Shown: in pieces, positions 16,401 through 27,391 of the stretch
How positions within the stretch are numbered: position 1 is the stretch's first letter
How the letters are laid out: every line of letters begins with the position of its first letter
From: Thermus thermamylovorans
GTDB lineage: Bacteria > Deinococcota > Deinococci > Deinococcales > Thermaceae
Direction of reading: 5' to 3'
Length of the DNA: 37,458 bases
Assembly (NCBI RefSeq): GCF_004307015.1
Contig: NZ_SIJL01000012.1
Coordinates: 1-37,458 of the forward strand
Program-made: the position numbers and the translations under genes
Notes under the pieces: generated by a model
Told to the model about the DNA's origin: nothing
The model's database searches: none
Seen by the model: the letters and a program-made list of their open reading frames with translations, nothing else

Positions 16401-17057
16401 ATGACCGCTGAGGAACGGCTGTACAAGCTGGAGGGCATCGTGGAGGGGGTCATGGCCACCCTTCCCGGGCGCATGACCGCCCTGGAGAACCGCATGACCT
16501 CCCTGGAAAGCCGCATGGACCTCCTGCGGCAGGAGCTGAAGGAGGAAGTGAAGGCCCTCGAGGGCAAGCTCGCCCAGGAGATGGCCCGCCTGCGCCAGGA
16601 GTTGAAGGGCGAGCTCTCCGCCCTGGAGGCCAAACAGGCCCAGCAGATGGCCGGCCTGCGCCAGGAGCTGAAGGGCGAGCTCTCCGCCCTGGAGGCCAAA
16701 CAGGCCCAGCAGATGGCCGGCCTGCGCCAGGAGCTGAAGGGCGAGCTCTCCGCCCTGGAGGCCAAACAGGCCCAGCAGATGGCCGGCCTGCGCCAGGAGC
16801 TGAAGGGCGAGCTCTCCGCCCTGGAGGCCAAACAGGCCCAGCAGATGGCCGGCCTGCGCCAGGAGCTGAAGGGCGAGCTCTCCGCCCTGGAGGCCAAACA
16901 GGCCCAGCAGATGGCCGGCCTGCGCCAGGAGCTGAAGGGCGAGCTCTCCGCCCTGCGCCAGGAGCTGAAGGGAGACATCGGCGCCGCCTTCAACCGCATG
17001 ATGGTTTACCTCACCGCCCTGGCCGCCGTCCTGGCCCTGCTCACCTTTCTGCGGTAA
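16401..17057 (+). CDS. Tail-anchored repetitive coiled-coil protein
   Basis: The 218-residue protein is almost wholly coiled coil and ends with one membrane span (VYLTALAAVLALLTF), so it is likely tail-anchored in the inner membrane with a cytoplasmic rod. Residues 24-63 have shorter heptad-like repeats (LENRMTSLESRMDLLRQEL). Residues 64-173 are five 22-residue units that begin LRQELKGELSA and end AQQMAG, with a partial sixth. The number of units may vary between strains. This resembles short DUF1640-like coiled-coil proteins but no function is known. Its place between pilQ and aroC breaks up a conserved pil-aro neighbourhood. Confidence 0.85.
   Translation: MTAEERLYKLEGIVEGVMATLPGRMTALENRMTSLESRMDLLRQELKEEVKALEGKLAQEMARLRQELKGELSALEAKQAQQMAGLRQELKGELSALEAKQAQQMAGLRQELKGELSALEAKQAQQMAGLRQELKGELSALEAKQAQQMAGLRQELKGELSALEAKQAQQMAGLRQELKGELSALRQELKGDIGAAFNRMMVYLTALAAVLALLTFLR
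16590..16952 (+). repeat. Tandem 66-bp repeat, five full copies plus half
   Basis: Units start at 16590, 16656, 16722, 16788 and 16854, with a 33-bp partial at 16920. Copies 2 to 5 appear identical base for base; copy 1 differs at least by GAGTTG for GAGCTG. Identity at synonymous positions points to recent duplication or continuing exchange between copies. The unit length keeps the reading frame. Confidence 0.95.
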
Positions 17058-17074
17058 TCCCCGGAAAACTGGCC

Positions 17075-17080
17075 TACAAT
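17075..17080 (+). promoter_or_regulatory. -10 element of aroC
   Basis: TACAAT is followed by exactly 6 bases and ATG 17087, as expected for a leaderless transcript. Confidence 0.6.
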
Positions 17081-17086
17081 GGGCCC

Positions 17087-18238
17087 ATGAGGTTCCTGAC
17101 CGCAGGCGAGTCCCACGGGCCCGAGCTCCTCGCCATCATCGAAGGGCTGCCCGCGGGGCTACCCCTCACCGAGGAGGACATCAACCCCTGGCTGGAGCGG
17201 CGCCAGAAGGGTTACGGGCGGGGCCGCCGCATGGTGATCGAAACCGACCGGGTGGAGTTCCGCGCCGGCGTCAGGGCCGGGCGCACCACCGGGGCCCCGG
17301 TGGCCCTGGCCATCCGGAACGCCGACCACCGGAACTGGGTGGAGGTCATGGACCCGGCCCCGGGAAATGAGCCCAGGAAAAGGGCCCTCACCGCCCCCCG
17401 CCCCGGCCACGCGGACCTCGCCGGGGGGATCAAGTACGGGCACAAGGACCTCCGGGACGTGCTAGAAAGGGCCAGCGCCCGGGAGACCGCCATGCGGGTG
17501 GCGGTGGGGGCGGTGGCCCTGAAGCTCCTCGCCCTCCTGGGGGTGGAGGGGGTGGGGTACGTGCCGGGGATGGCGGGGGTGTGGGCCCGGGTGCCCTTCT
17601 CCTGGGACCTGGTCCCCCGCATTGAGGAAAGCCCCCTGCGCATGACCGACCCCGAGGCCGAGGCCGAGGCCATCCGCCGCATCGACCAGGCCAAGGCGGA
17701 AGGGGACACCCTGGGGGGGGTGATCGAGGCCCGCTTCCGCGGCCTGGTGCCGGGCCTGGGGAGCCACGTCCACTGGGACCGGAAGCTGGATGGCCGCCTG
17801 GCCCAGATGGCCCTCTCCATCCCCGCGGTCAAGGGGGTGGAGATCGGCCCCGCCTTCGAGAACGCCATGCGCCGGGGCTCCGAGGTGCACGACGCCATCT
17901 ACTGGAGCCCCGAAGGGGGCTTTTACCGCAAGACCAACCGGGCCGGAGGGCTGGAGGGGGGGATGACCACGGGAGAAGAGCTGGTGGTGCGGGCCGCCCT
18001 CAAGCCCATCGCCACCCTCATGCGGCCCCTCCCCACCGTGGACGTGGTGAGCCACGAGGCCAAAGACGCTGCCCGGGAGCGCTCGGACACCACCGCCGTC
18101 CCCGCGGCCAGCGTCATCCTCTGCGCCCTTTCCGCCATCGTCCTGGCCCAGGCCTACCTGGAGAAGTTCGGAGGGGACACCCTCGAGGAACTCCAGGAGC
18201 GGGTGGAGCGCTACCGGGTCCGCGCCCTCGCCTACTAG
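17087..18238 (+). CDS. aroC: Chorismate synthase
   Basis: The 383-residue protein converts 5-enolpyruvylshikimate-3-phosphate to chorismate using reduced FMN, the last common step of aromatic synthesis. The start MRFLTAGESHGPE contains the conserved His10. Further family motifs are QKGYGRGRRMVIETD, RPGHADLAGGIKYGHKDLRDVLERASARET (a span, residues about 103-132) and the C-terminal DTTAVPAASVI. Length is normal. It begins the aroC-aroK-aroB run. Confidence 0.97.
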   Translation: MRFLTAGESHGPELLAIIEGLPAGLPLTEEDINPWLERRQKGYGRGRRMVIETDRVEFRAGVRAGRTTGAPVALAIRNADHRNWVEVMDPAPGNEPRKRALTAPRPGHADLAGGIKYGHKDLRDVLERASARETAMRVAVGAVALKLLALLGVEGVGYVPGMAGVWARVPFSWDLVPRIEESPLRMTDPEAEAEAIRRIDQAKAEGDTLGGVIEARFRGLVPGLGSHVHWDRKLDGRLAQMALSIPAVKGVEIGPAFENAMRRGSEVHDAIYWSPEGGFYRKTNRAGGLEGGMTTGEELVVRAALKPIATLMRPLPTVDVVSHEAKDAARERSDTTAVPAASVILCALSAIVLAQAYLEKFGGDTLEELQERVERYRVRALAY

Positions 18239-18241
18239 GCG

Positions 18242-18247
18242 TAGGAT
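18242..18247 (+). promoter_or_regulatory. -10 element of aroK
   Basis: TAGGAT is followed by 6 bases and ATG 18254. It starts only 3 bases after the aroC stop, so aroK may have its own leaderless transcript as well as read-through from aroC. Confidence 0.5.
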
Positions 18248-18253
18248 GACCCC

Positions 18254-18785
18254 ATGACCCGCCTCGAGGTGCCCCGCCCCGCCACCTTCGTGAGCCTCAC
18301 CGGCTTCATGGGGGTGGGGAAAAGCCGCATCGGGAGGGAGCTTGCTCGGGCCCTCCTGCTCCACTTCATCGACCTGGACCGCTACATCGAGCGCCGCACC
18401 GGCCTCTCCATCCCCGACGTCTTCCGCCACCTGGGGGAGGAGGCCTTCCGGCGCATGGAAAAGGAGGCGGTGCGGGAACTCATCGCCAAGGACTTCCTGG
18501 TCCTCTCCCTGGGCGGGGGCACCTTCGTGGACCCGGAAAACCGGGCCCTGCTCCTCGCCAGGGGCCCCGTGGTGGCCCTCTGGGCTAGCCCAAAGACCAT
18601 CCTGGAGCGGGCCACCCGCAGGCCGGGGGAGCGTCCCCTCCTCCAGGTGGAAAACCCCCTGGAGCGCATAAGGACCCTCCTGGAAGCCCGGGAAGCCATC
18701 TACCGGGAAGCCCACGTGCACGTGTCCACGGATGGAAGACGGGTGGAGGAGGTGGTGGAGGAGATCCTGGAGAAGCTCTGGAGCC

Positions 18786-18808
<23 letters not shown>
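18254..18808 (+). CDS. aroK: Shikimate kinase
   Basis: The 184-residue protein phosphorylates shikimate with ATP. Walker A is GFMGVGKS at residues 17-24. The shikimate-binding DLDRYIERRTG segment and LSLGGGTFVDPENR follow, and the lid contains RRPGERPLL. Length is typical. Its 3' end overlaps aroB by 23 bases in another frame, implying coupled translation. Confidence 0.96.
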
Positions 18809-21214
<2,406 letters not shown>

Positions 21215-21258
21215 CGGGAAAGGGCCGGGCCTCAAGGGAGGGGGTCCGTGGCCTTGTG

Positions 21259-21285
21259 GCCCCCGCCGCGGCGGGGGCTTAGAAT
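21259..21285 (+). promoter_or_regulatory. acpS promoter with an abutting perfect palindrome
   Basis: TAGAAT (21280-21285) is the likely -10 of acpS, with AAGGAGG further down before ATG 21309. A perfect 20-bp palindrome (GCCCCCGCCG and its complement, 21259-21278) ends one base before the -10, where the spacer should be. It may be an operator or an upstream insulator hairpin. Confidence 0.5.
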
Positions 21286-21308
21286 GGCCCCGTGAAGGAG
21301 GCGGCGCC

Positions 21309-21674
21309 ATGATCCTGGCCCTGGGCGCCGACCTGGTGGAGATCGCCCGGGTGCGCAGGCTCCTCGCCCGCCGCGGGGAGAGGGTTCTGCAGCGCCTGTT
21401 TGTGGAGGAGGAGGTGGCCTACGCCCTCCGCCACCAGGACCCGGCCCCCAGCCTCGCCGCCCGCCTGGCCGCCAAGGAGGCCTTCCAGAAGTGCTGGCCG
21501 GAGAGCCTCTCCTGGAAGGAGGTCTGGGTGGGGATGGCGGGGAGAAGGCCCTTCCTCCGCTTTGCCCCCCGGGTGGAGGAGCAGATGCGGGCGAGGGGGC
21601 TTTGGGCCCACCTCTCCCTCAGCCACGAGCGGGGCCACGCCCTGGCGGTGGTGGTCCTGGAGCTCAGGCCCTAG
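21309..21674 (+). CDS. acpS: Holo-[acyl-carrier-protein] synthase
   Basis: The 121-residue protein transfers 4'-phosphopantetheine from CoA to acyl carrier protein. The metal-binding start GADLVEIARVRRLLARRGER (Asp8) and the second site SLAARLAAKEAFQKC are typical, as is the ending LSLSHERGHALAVVVLE. Size matches the small homotrimeric AcpS type. It is divergent from rsmF and its end overlaps the convergent acyltransferase-like gene by 11 bases. Confidence 0.95.
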   Translation: MILALGADLVEIARVRRLLARRGERVLQRLFVEEEVAYALRHQDPAPSLAARLAAKEAFQKCWPESLSWKEVWVGMAGRRPFLRFAPRVEEQMRARGLWAHLSLSHERGHALAVVVLELRP

Positions 21675-22239
21675 CCTCCTCCACCTCTTCCCGCAAGCGG
21701 ACGGGTCCTTGCTTTTCCGGCCTGAGCCCCACCTTGTCCCCGTAGAAGGCGCGGATGGCGGCAAAGTCCCGCCTTAAGTCCCCCGTGGGCCAGAGGTAGC
21801 CCCCGATGCCCACCTCCTTGCGCCGGAAGTCGGCGTAGCCCAGGGCGATGGGCACCCCGGCCCCCAGGGCCATGTAGTAAAACCCCGTGCGCCAGTAGGG
21901 GGCCTTTCCTCGGGTGCCCTCGGGGGTGATGAGGATGGCGATCTCCTCCTCCCGCTGAAAGATGGCCGCCACCCCTTCCACCAGGTTGTTCCTGCGGGAG
22001 CGGTCCACGGGAATACCCCCCAGGAGACGGAGGAGCCAGCCCAAGGGGGGGCGGAAGAGCTCCTTCTTGCCCAGCCACCGGGCGCGGATGCCCAGGGCCC
22101 AAAGGGCCAGTAACCCCACCGCGAAGTCCCAGTTGGAGGTATGGGGGGCCCCGACGAGCACGTACTTCTTACTGGGGGGAGGCGGCATGTGGTACCGCCA
22201 GCCCAGCCCGCGAAGAACCCAGCCTGCGAGGGCGCGCAT
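21664..22239 (-). CDS. Lysophospholipid acyltransferase-like protein
   Basis: The 191-residue protein has the PlsC-family blocks: APHTSNWDFAVGLL (an N-x3-D form of the usual HX4D, here H-T-S-N-W-D), GGIPVDRSRRNNLVEGVAA, and ILITPEGTRGKAPYWRTGFYYMAL (span). These form the acyl-acceptor site of 1-acylglycerol-3-phosphate acyltransferases. The short length and the missing long N-terminal membrane region fit a compact subgroup whose exact substrate is unknown. ATG 22239 is 9 bases from a TATACT element; the frame stays open further up but in the der promoter region. Confidence 0.85.
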   Translation of the reverse strand: MRALAGWVLRGLGWRYHMPPPPSKKYVLVGAPHTSNWDFAVGLLALWALGIRARWLGKKELFRPPLGWLLRLLGGIPVDRSRRNNLVEGVAAIFQREEEIAILITPEGTRGKAPYWRTGFYYMALGAGVPIALGYADFRRKEVGIGGYLWPTGDLRRDFAAIRAFYGDKVGLRPEKQGPVRLREEVEEARA

Positions 22240-22248
22240 AACCCCGCC

Positions 22249-22270
22249 AGTATACCCCCTGTGGTACACT
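22249..22270. promoter_or_regulatory. Divergent -10 elements of the acyltransferase gene and der
   Basis: TATACT on the minus strand (22254-22249) lies 9 bases before ATG 22239. On the plus strand TGG-TACACT (hexamer 22265-22270) is an extended -10 for der. The two transcripts would start about 30 bp apart. Confidence 0.55.
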
Positions 22271-22280
22271 GGGGGAAGCC

Positions 22281-22301
22281 GGGGTGGGGCCAGCCCACCC
22301 C
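22281..22301 (+). other. Hairpin in the der leader
   Basis: GGGGTGGG (22281-22288) pairs with CCCACCCC (22294-22301) across a 5-base loop, with one further C-G pair outside. It falls within the predicted 42-base der leader, just ahead of the ribosome binding site (GGGTGAGG). Confidence 0.45.
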
Positions 22302-22318
22302 GCTTTGCTGGGGTGAGG

Positions 22319-23617
22319 ATGCACAGGGTCGTGATCGTGGGCCGGCCCAACGTGGGCAAGTCCAGCCTCTTCAACCGCCTTCTTGGGAAAAGGAGCGCGG
22401 TGGTGGCCGACGTGCCCGGGGTCACCCGCGACCTCAAGGAGGGGGTGGTGGAAACGGACCGGGGCCGCTTCCTCCTGGTGGACACCGGGGGGCTCTGGTC
22501 CGGAGATAGGTGGGAGGGGAAGATCCGGGAGAAGGTGGACCGGGCCCTGGAGGACGCGGAGGTGGTCCTCTTCGCCGTGGACGGCCGCGCCGAGCTCACC
22601 CAGGCGGACCTCGAGGTGGCGGAGTACCTGCGCAAAAAGGGCAAGCCCGTGGTCCTGGTGGCCACCAAGGTGGACGATCCCGGGCACGAGCCCTACCTGG
22701 GTCCCCTCTACGCCCTGGGCTTCGGCGACCCCATCCCCACCTCCAGCGCCCATGCCCGGGGGCTGGAGGACCTCCTGGAGGCCATCTGGGAGAAGCTCCC
22801 CGTGCGGCACATCGAGTCCGGGCCCGAGGTGGCGGCCATCCGGCTGGCCCTGGTAGGGCGGCCCAACGCGGGGAAGAGCAGCCTCCTCAACGCCCTCCTG
22901 GGGGAGGAGCGGGTGATCGTCTCCGAGGAGCCCGGCACCACCCGGGACGCCATCGACGTGCGCTTCTCCTTCCGCGGCCAGGACTTCGTCCTGGTGGACA
23001 CCGCAGGCATCCGCAAGCGCCCCGAGACCCTGGTGGAGGAGCTGGCCATAAGGCGGAGCCTAAGGGCCATCGAGGAGGCGGACGTGGTCCTCCTGGTGGT
23101 GGACCCCTTCCAGGTGGGGGACCGGGAGCTGAAGCTGGCCAACCACGCCCTGGGGGCGGGCAAGCCGGTACTGCTCGCCGTCAGCAAGTGGGACCGGGTG
23201 GCTAAGGAAGAGGCCCCCAAGGTGCGGCGGGAGCTCAAGGCGAAGCTCGCCCACCTGGAGCACCTGCCCCGGGTGTTCACCTCGGCCCTCACCAGGCAAA
23301 ACCTGGACAGGCTCCTCACCGAGGCGGCGCGGCTTTACGAACTCAACCACACCCGCATCCCCACCGCTGAGCTCAACCGCTGGCTTTCCGTGTGGACGGC
23401 CAGGGTCCAGCTCCCCAACTTCAAGGGCAAGCCCCTGAAGCTCCTTTACGCCACCCAGCCGGAGGTGGCCCCGCCCACCTTCGTCCTCTTCGTGAACCAC
23501 CCGGAGTTCGTCACCCGGTCCTTTGAGAACTACCTCAAAAACCGCATCGGCGAGGACCTGGGCCTAAAGGAAGTGCCCTTCCGCCTGGTCTTCCGCGGGC
23601 GGCGGGAGGAGGGATAG
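22319..23617 (+). CDS. der: GTPase Der (EngA)
   Basis: The 432-residue protein has two GTPase domains in tandem and a C-terminal KH-like domain, the Der architecture; it is needed for maturation of the 50S subunit. The first P-loop GRPNVGKS is at residues 8-15, with DTGGLW as G3 and TKVD as G4. The second is GRPNAGKS, with DTAGIRKR and SKWD. The C-terminus reads FVLFVNHPEF...ENYLKNRIGEDLG as expected. ATG 22319 is chosen because the P-loop normally starts around residue 8. Confidence 0.97.
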   Translation: MHRVVIVGRPNVGKSSLFNRLLGKRSAVVADVPGVTRDLKEGVVETDRGRFLLVDTGGLWSGDRWEGKIREKVDRALEDAEVVLFAVDGRAELTQADLEVAEYLRKKGKPVVLVATKVDDPGHEPYLGPLYALGFGDPIPTSSAHARGLEDLLEAIWEKLPVRHIESGPEVAAIRLALVGRPNAGKSSLLNALLGEERVIVSEEPGTTRDAIDVRFSFRGQDFVLVDTAGIRKRPETLVEELAIRRSLRAIEEADVVLLVVDPFQVGDRELKLANHALGAGKPVLLAVSKWDRVAKEEAPKVRRELKAKLAHLEHLPRVFTSALTRQNLDRLLTEAARLYELNHTRIPTAELNRWLSVWTARVQLPNFKGKPLKLLYATQPEVAPPTFVLFVNHPEFVTRSFENYLKNRIGEDLGLKEVPFRLVFRGRREEG

Positions 23618-23637
23618 GGCCACCTTCCGGCCCCGCC

Positions 23638-24510
23638 TCAGGGGGAACGGTCCTCCCCCTGGGGGGGCAGGAGGGGCGGGGGCTGGGCGCTGGGGAAGTA
23701 CCCCCGGGCCAGGAGCTCCAGGTCGGCCCGGTCCACCCGGCCGTCCCCGTTCAGGTCCTCCCGCAGTTCCCGGCCCTCCCGGCCCCAGGCCTGGGCCAGG
23801 CCGAGGAGGTCGGCGAAGGGCCGCCCCCGGGGCAGGGGCTCCCCCAGAGGCCTCCCTTCCCGGTCGTAGAGGACCACCCGGGGGGTGAACCGGGGGACGA
23901 GGGGCCTTTGGGGGGTGAGAAGGAGGCGGAAGGCCTCCTGGTCCCGCACCGGCCTGGGGAAGGCCAGGTCCAGGCGGAGGAGGCCGGTGGTGGGGTCGTA
24001 GTCCAGGAGGTGGACGGGGCTCGCCGCCCGCAGGCTCCCCAGGTCGGGGACCAGGTCCACGAGGCGGAGCTCCAGCTGGAAGCCCAAGGCCTCCCGCACC
24101 TCCACCCGCCCCAGGAGGAGGAAGGGGCCCTCCACCTGGGCCGGGGGGGCTACCAGGGTGAGCCGGGGTGGGGGCGGGTCGCTGACGGTGAGGGTGAGCC
24201 GCTGGACGCGGCTGTTCTTGGCCCCGTCCTCCACGGTGAGGGTGAGGGGGAACTGGCCCCTCTCCCTGGGTACCCCAGCGATCCGCCCCCCCTGGAAGGC
24301 GAGGCCCTGGGGAAGCCTCCCCTCGAGGCGGAAGGTGTAGGGCCGCACGCCGCCTTCGGCGCTGAAGGCTGCACTGTAGCTTTCCCCCAGGTAGGCGGGG
24401 GGAAGGCTGGTGCTGGTGAGGCGCAGGGGCTCCATCCCCGCCCCCGTGGGGTCCTGGGTGCCGCAGGCGGCGAGGAGGGGCAGTAAGAGGAGGGACCAGG
24501 GCTTCCGCAT
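23638..24510 (-). CDS. Lipoprotein with Ig-like domain and a dockerin-type repeat
   Basis: The 290-residue protein begins with a lipoprotein signal ([10 protein letters not shown], Cys16 as the lipid site). Residues about 33-110 resemble a putative Ig domain: [19 protein letters not shown], then [17 protein letters not shown] middle region of unknown fold follows (about 112-225). Near the C-terminus there is one Ca-binding dockerin-type repeat ([20 protein letters not shown]). No function is known; it is probably displayed on the cell surface. ATG 24510 is 6 bases from TAGACT, and it is divergent from dcd. Confidence 0.8.
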   Translation of the reverse strand: MRKPWSLLLLPLLAACGTQDPTGAGMEPLRLTSTSLPPAYLGESYSAAFSAEGGVRPYTFRLEGRLPQGLAFQGGRIAGVPRERGQFPLTLTVEDGAKNSRVQRLTLTVSDPPPPRLTLVAPPAQVEGPFLLLGRVEVREALGFQLELRLVDLVPDLGSLRAASPVHLLDYDPTTGLLRLDLAFPRPVRDQEAFRLLLTPQRPLVPRFTPRVVLYDREGRPLGEPLPRGRPFADLLGLAQAWGREGRELREDLNGDGRVDRADLELLARGYFPSAQPPPLLPPQGEDRSP

Positions 24511-24516
24511 AGGGCC

Positions 24517-24533
24517 AGTCTAGCGGGTATAGT
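24517..24533. promoter_or_regulatory. Divergent leaderless -10 elements, lipoprotein and dcd
   Basis: On the minus strand TAGACT (24522-24517) is 6 bases before ATG 24510. On the plus strand TATAGT (24528-24533) is 7 bases before ATG 24541. Both start codons lie within 31 bp, leaving almost no room for upstream operators. Confidence 0.6.
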
Positions 24534-24540
24534 TGAAGGC

Positions 24541-25086
24541 ATGATTAAGCCGGACTGGTGGATCCGGGAGATGGCCCAAAAGGGCATGATCGAGCCCTTC
24601 GAGGAGCGCCTGGTCAGGGAGGGGGTGATCAGCTACGGGCTTTCCAGCTTCGGCTACGACCTCCGGGCCGCCCCCGAGTGGAAGATCTTCACCAACGTCT
24701 TCTCCACCGTGGTGGACCCCAAGAACTTCGACGAAAGGAGCTTCGTGGAGTACCAGGGCGAAGAGGTCATCATCCCCCCCAACTCCTTCGCCCTCACCCG
24801 GAGCGTGGAGTACCTCCGCATCCCGGAAAACGTCATCGCCATCGCCCTGGGCAAGAGCACCTACGCCCGGTGCGGCATCGTGGCCAACGTGACCCCCCTG
24901 GAGCCGGGCTGGGAGGGGCACGTCACCCTGGAGATCTCCAACACCACCCCTCTCCCGGCCAAGGTCTACGCGGGGGAGGGGATCGTGCAGATCGTCTTCC
25001 TGGAAGGCCCCAGGCCCGAGGTCACCTACCGGGACCGCCGGGGCAAGTACCAGGGGCAAAGGGGCATCACCCTGCCCCGGGTGTAG
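24541..25086 (+). CDS. dcd: dCTP deaminase
   Basis: The 181-residue protein belongs to the trimeric dUTPase/Dcd family. It has [13 protein letters not shown] near the N-terminus, the active-site [20 protein letters not shown] (Ser and Arg of the nucleotide site) and the catalytic glutamate in [12 protein letters not shown]. It deaminates dCTP to dUTP for dTMP synthesis; I cannot tell from sequence whether it also hydrolyses dUTP. The TAG stop forms the first three bases of the next gene's probable -10. Confidence 0.94.
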   Translation: MIKPDWWIREMAQKGMIEPFEERLVREGVISYGLSSFGYDLRAAPEWKIFTNVFSTVVDPKNFDERSFVEYQGEEVIIPPNSFALTRSVEYLRIPENVIAIALGKSTYARCGIVANVTPLEPGWEGHVTLEISNTTPLPAKVYAGEGIVQIVFLEGPRPEVTYRDRRGKYQGQRGITLPRV

Positions 25087-25089
25087 GCT
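25084..25089 (+). promoter_or_regulatory. -10 element of the cyclophilin gene, overlapping the dcd stop
   Basis: TAGGCT begins with the dcd stop codon and is followed by exactly 6 bases and GTG 25096, matching the leaderless pattern. Confidence 0.5.
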
Positions 25090-25095
25090 ATAGGG

Positions 25096-25695
25096 GTGCG
25101 CGCGCTTCTCCTCGGCCTCTTGGTCCTCCTCGGCGCCTGCAGAGGTGAGAGCATGAAGCCCCTTCCCTACCTTGCGGAAACCCCGGTGCGCTCCTTCCGG
25201 GCCCCGGAGGTGGTCCTGGAACCGGGCAGGGACTACTACGCCCGCATCCGGACCACCCAGGGGGAGATCCTCCTGGACCTCCTGGAGGAGGCGGCCCCCA
25301 ACACGGTGAACTCCTTCGTCTTCCTGGCCCTCCACCGCTACTTCGAGGGGGTAGTGTGGCACCGGGTGATCCCCGGCTTCGTGGCCCAGACCGGGGACCC
25401 CACGGGCACCGGCACCGGAGGCCCGGGCTACACCTTCGGGCTGGAGATCGCCCCGGGGCTGGCCTTCGACCGGGAGGGGATGGTGGGCATGGCTCGCACC
25501 CAGGACCCCAACTCCAACGGGAGCCAGTTCTTCATCACCTTAGGCCCCACCCCCCACCTCACGGGGCAGTACACCCTCTTCGCGCGGGTGGTGCGGGGGA
25601 TGGAGGCGGTAAGGCGCCTAAGGCCCACGGAGGGCCCGGGGGCCACCGGGGAGCGGGACAAGATCCTCAGCGTGGAGATCCTGGTCAAGGAATGA
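25096..25695 (+). CDS. Peptidyl-prolyl cis-trans isomerase, cyclophilin type, lipoprotein
   Basis: The 199-residue protein has a short lipoprotein signal ([12 protein letters not shown], Cys15) and a compact cyclophilin domain that isomerises Xaa-Pro bonds. Family motifs are [59 protein letters not shown] and [11 protein letters not shown]. It would act on extracytoplasmic proteins, anchored by lipid. GTG 25096 is needed to include the signal peptide. The stop overlaps hisZ by 4 bases. Confidence 0.92.
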   Translation: MRALLLGLLVLLGACRGESMKPLPYLAETPVRSFRAPEVVLEPGRDYYARIRTTQGEILLDLLEEAAPNTVNSFVFLALHRYFEGVVWHRVIPGFVAQTGDPTGTGTGGPGYTFGLEIAPGLAFDREGMVGMARTQDPNSNGSQFFITLGPTPHLTGQYTLFARVVRGMEAVRRLRPTEGPGATGERDKILSVEILVKE

Positions 25696-26771
25696 TCCCC
25701 GAAGGCACCCGCTTCCTCCTCCCCCCGGAGGCCCGGCTCAAGGCCGAGCTCCTGGGGAGGCTAAGGGAGCTTTTCCTGCGCCACGGCTACGAGCCCGTGG
25801 AGCTTCCCGCCCTGGAGAGCTACGACCCCGCCCACCCCCTGGCGCAAAGGGCCTTCAAGCTGGTGGACCGAACGGGGGAAGTACTGGCCCTAAGGAGCGA
25901 GTTCACCACCCTCCTGGCCAAGCTCTTAAGGCCCCACCTGGGGGAAGGGGTCCGCCGCTTCCAGTACGCGGGGGCCCTATGGCTTAGGGAAGGGGACGCG
26001 GAGCTCGGGCGCTTACGGGAGTACACCCAGGTGGGCCTGGAGCTCATCGGGGCCACGGGGCCTTTGGCGGACGCGGAGGTCTTGCACCTGGCCTTCGCCG
26101 CCCTCGAGGCCCTGGGCCTGGAGGGGGTGGTGGAGGTGGGCCTGCCCAGCCTGGTGGGGGAGGTGCTCAAGGCCTCGGGCCTTCCCGAAGAGGCACAAAA
26201 GGAGGCGCAACGGGCCATCCACCGCAAGAACCTGCCCGAGCTCAGCGAGCTCCTCGCCCGCCACCCCCTGACCGAGGAGGCCCGGAAAACCCTCCTGGCC
26301 CTCCCCGACCTCTACGGGGAGGCGGAGGTGCTGGCCGAGGCCAAGGGCCTTCCCCTTCCCCCCAGGGCGCGCAAGGCCCTGGAGGACCTGGAAACGACCT
26401 TGGCGCTCCTGGAGAGGCCCGTCCTCCTGGACCTGGGCCTGGCCCGGCGCTACGAGTACTACTCCGGCATCTTCTTCCGCGCCTACACCCCGGGGTTCGG
26501 CCTGCCCCTCCTGGGCGGGGGGCGGTACGACGGGGCGCTTCTGCCCCGGGCGGCGGGCTTCGCCCTGGGGGTGGAACGGGCCCTGGAGGCCCTGAGGCCG
26601 CCCCAGAAGGAGGAGGCCCCCGAGGTTCTAGCCCTGGACCTGAAAGCCCTTCGCCGCCTGGCCGGGGAGAGGCGGGTGGAGCTTTTCCACGGGGAAGACC
26701 CCCTGGGCTACGCCAGGAGGCGGGGCATCCCCTACCTGGCCCAGGGGGAAAGGCTCTGGAGGGTGGAGTGA
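25692..26771 (+). CDS. hisZ: ATP phosphoribosyltransferase regulatory subunit HisZ
   Basis: The 359-residue protein is a class-II histidyl-tRNA-synthetase-like paralogue: [21 protein letters not shown] at the start, [19 protein letters not shown], and GRRYEYYSG-type then [12 protein letters not shown] near the end. It lacks the tRNA-binding domain of a true HisRS and directly precedes a short-form hisG, so it is HisZ, the subunit that completes and regulates the hetero-octameric HisG enzyme. ATG 25692 overlaps the cyclophilin stop (ATGA), and its stop overlaps hisG (GTGA). Confidence 0.93.
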   Translation: MIPEGTRFLLPPEARLKAELLGRLRELFLRHGYEPVELPALESYDPAHPLAQRAFKLVDRTGEVLALRSEFTTLLAKLLRPHLGEGVRRFQYAGALWLREGDAELGRLREYTQVGLELIGATGPLADAEVLHLAFAALEALGLEGVVEVGLPSLVGEVLKASGLPEEAQKEAQRAIHRKNLPELSELLARHPLTEEARKTLLALPDLYGEAEVLAEAKGLPLPPRARKALEDLETTLALLERPVLLDLGLARRYEYYSGIFFRAYTPGFGLPLLGGGRYDGALLPRAAGFALGVERALEALRPPQKEEAPEVLALDLKALRRLAGERRVELFHGEDPLGYARRRGIPYLAQGERLWRVE

Positions 26772-27391
26772 GGCGCTACCTCCTCACCGTGGCCCTGCCC
26801 AAGGGGCGGATGTTCCAGGAGGCCTACGGGGCCCTGAAGGGGGCGGGGCTGGACCTGCCCCCCGTGGAGGGCGAGCGGGCCCTCCTCCACGGGAAGGAAG
26901 GGGGGATCGCCCTCCTGGAGCTCCGCAACCAGGACGTGCCCGTCTACGTGGACCTGGGGATCGCCGAGCTGGGGGTGGTGGGCAAGGACATCCTCCTGGA
27001 CTCGGGTCGGGACCTCTTCGAGCCCGTGGACCTGGGCTTCGGCGCCTGCCGGCTTTCCCTCATAAGGCGCCCCGGGGACACCTCCCCCATCCGCCGCATC
27101 GCCACCAAGTACCCCCTCTTCACCGCCCGCCTCCTCAAAGAGCGGGGCTGGGTGGCGGACGTGGTGGAGCTTTCGGGGAACATCGAGCTGGCCGCGGTCA
27201 CCGGCCTGGCGGACGCGGTGGTGGACGTGGTGCAGACCGGGGCCACCCTCAGGGCGGCGGGCCTCGTGGAGGTGGAGGTCCTGGCCCACTCCACCGCCCG
27301 GCTCATCGTGAACCGGCAGGCCCTGAAGCTCAAGCGCTGGCTTTTGAAGCCCCTCATCGCTAAGCTGAGAGGCCGTGACGGAGGCCCGTAG
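26768..27391 (+). CDS. hisG: ATP phosphoribosyltransferase catalytic subunit, short form
   Basis: The 207-residue protein is the short HisG that needs HisZ; it joins ATP and PRPP in the first step of histidine synthesis. Motifs are [11 protein letters not shown] at the start, [16 protein letters not shown], and the PRPP loop [23 protein letters not shown] 26768 overlaps the hisZ stop. The 3' end overlaps trmH by 17 bases. No other his genes are in the window. Confidence 0.96.
   Translation: MRRYLLTVALPKGRMFQEAYGALKGAGLDLPPVEGERALLHGKEGGIALLELRNQDVPVYVDLGIAELGVVGKDILLDSGRDLFEPVDLGFGACRLSLIRRPGDTSPIRRIATKYPLFTARLLKERGWVADVVELSGNIELAAVTGLADAVVDVVQTGATLRAAGLVEVEVLAHSTARLIVNRQALKLKRWLLKPLIAKLRGRDGGP

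Noticed and set aside
16590-16952. CRISPR-like array
   Set aside because: The repeats are contiguous 66-bp coding units without unique spacers.
16391-16999. A 202-codon repetitive open frame antisense to the coiled-coil gene
   Set aside because: It only mirrors the 66-bp repeat, with a Ser/Trp/Arg-rich low-complexity product and no start signal.
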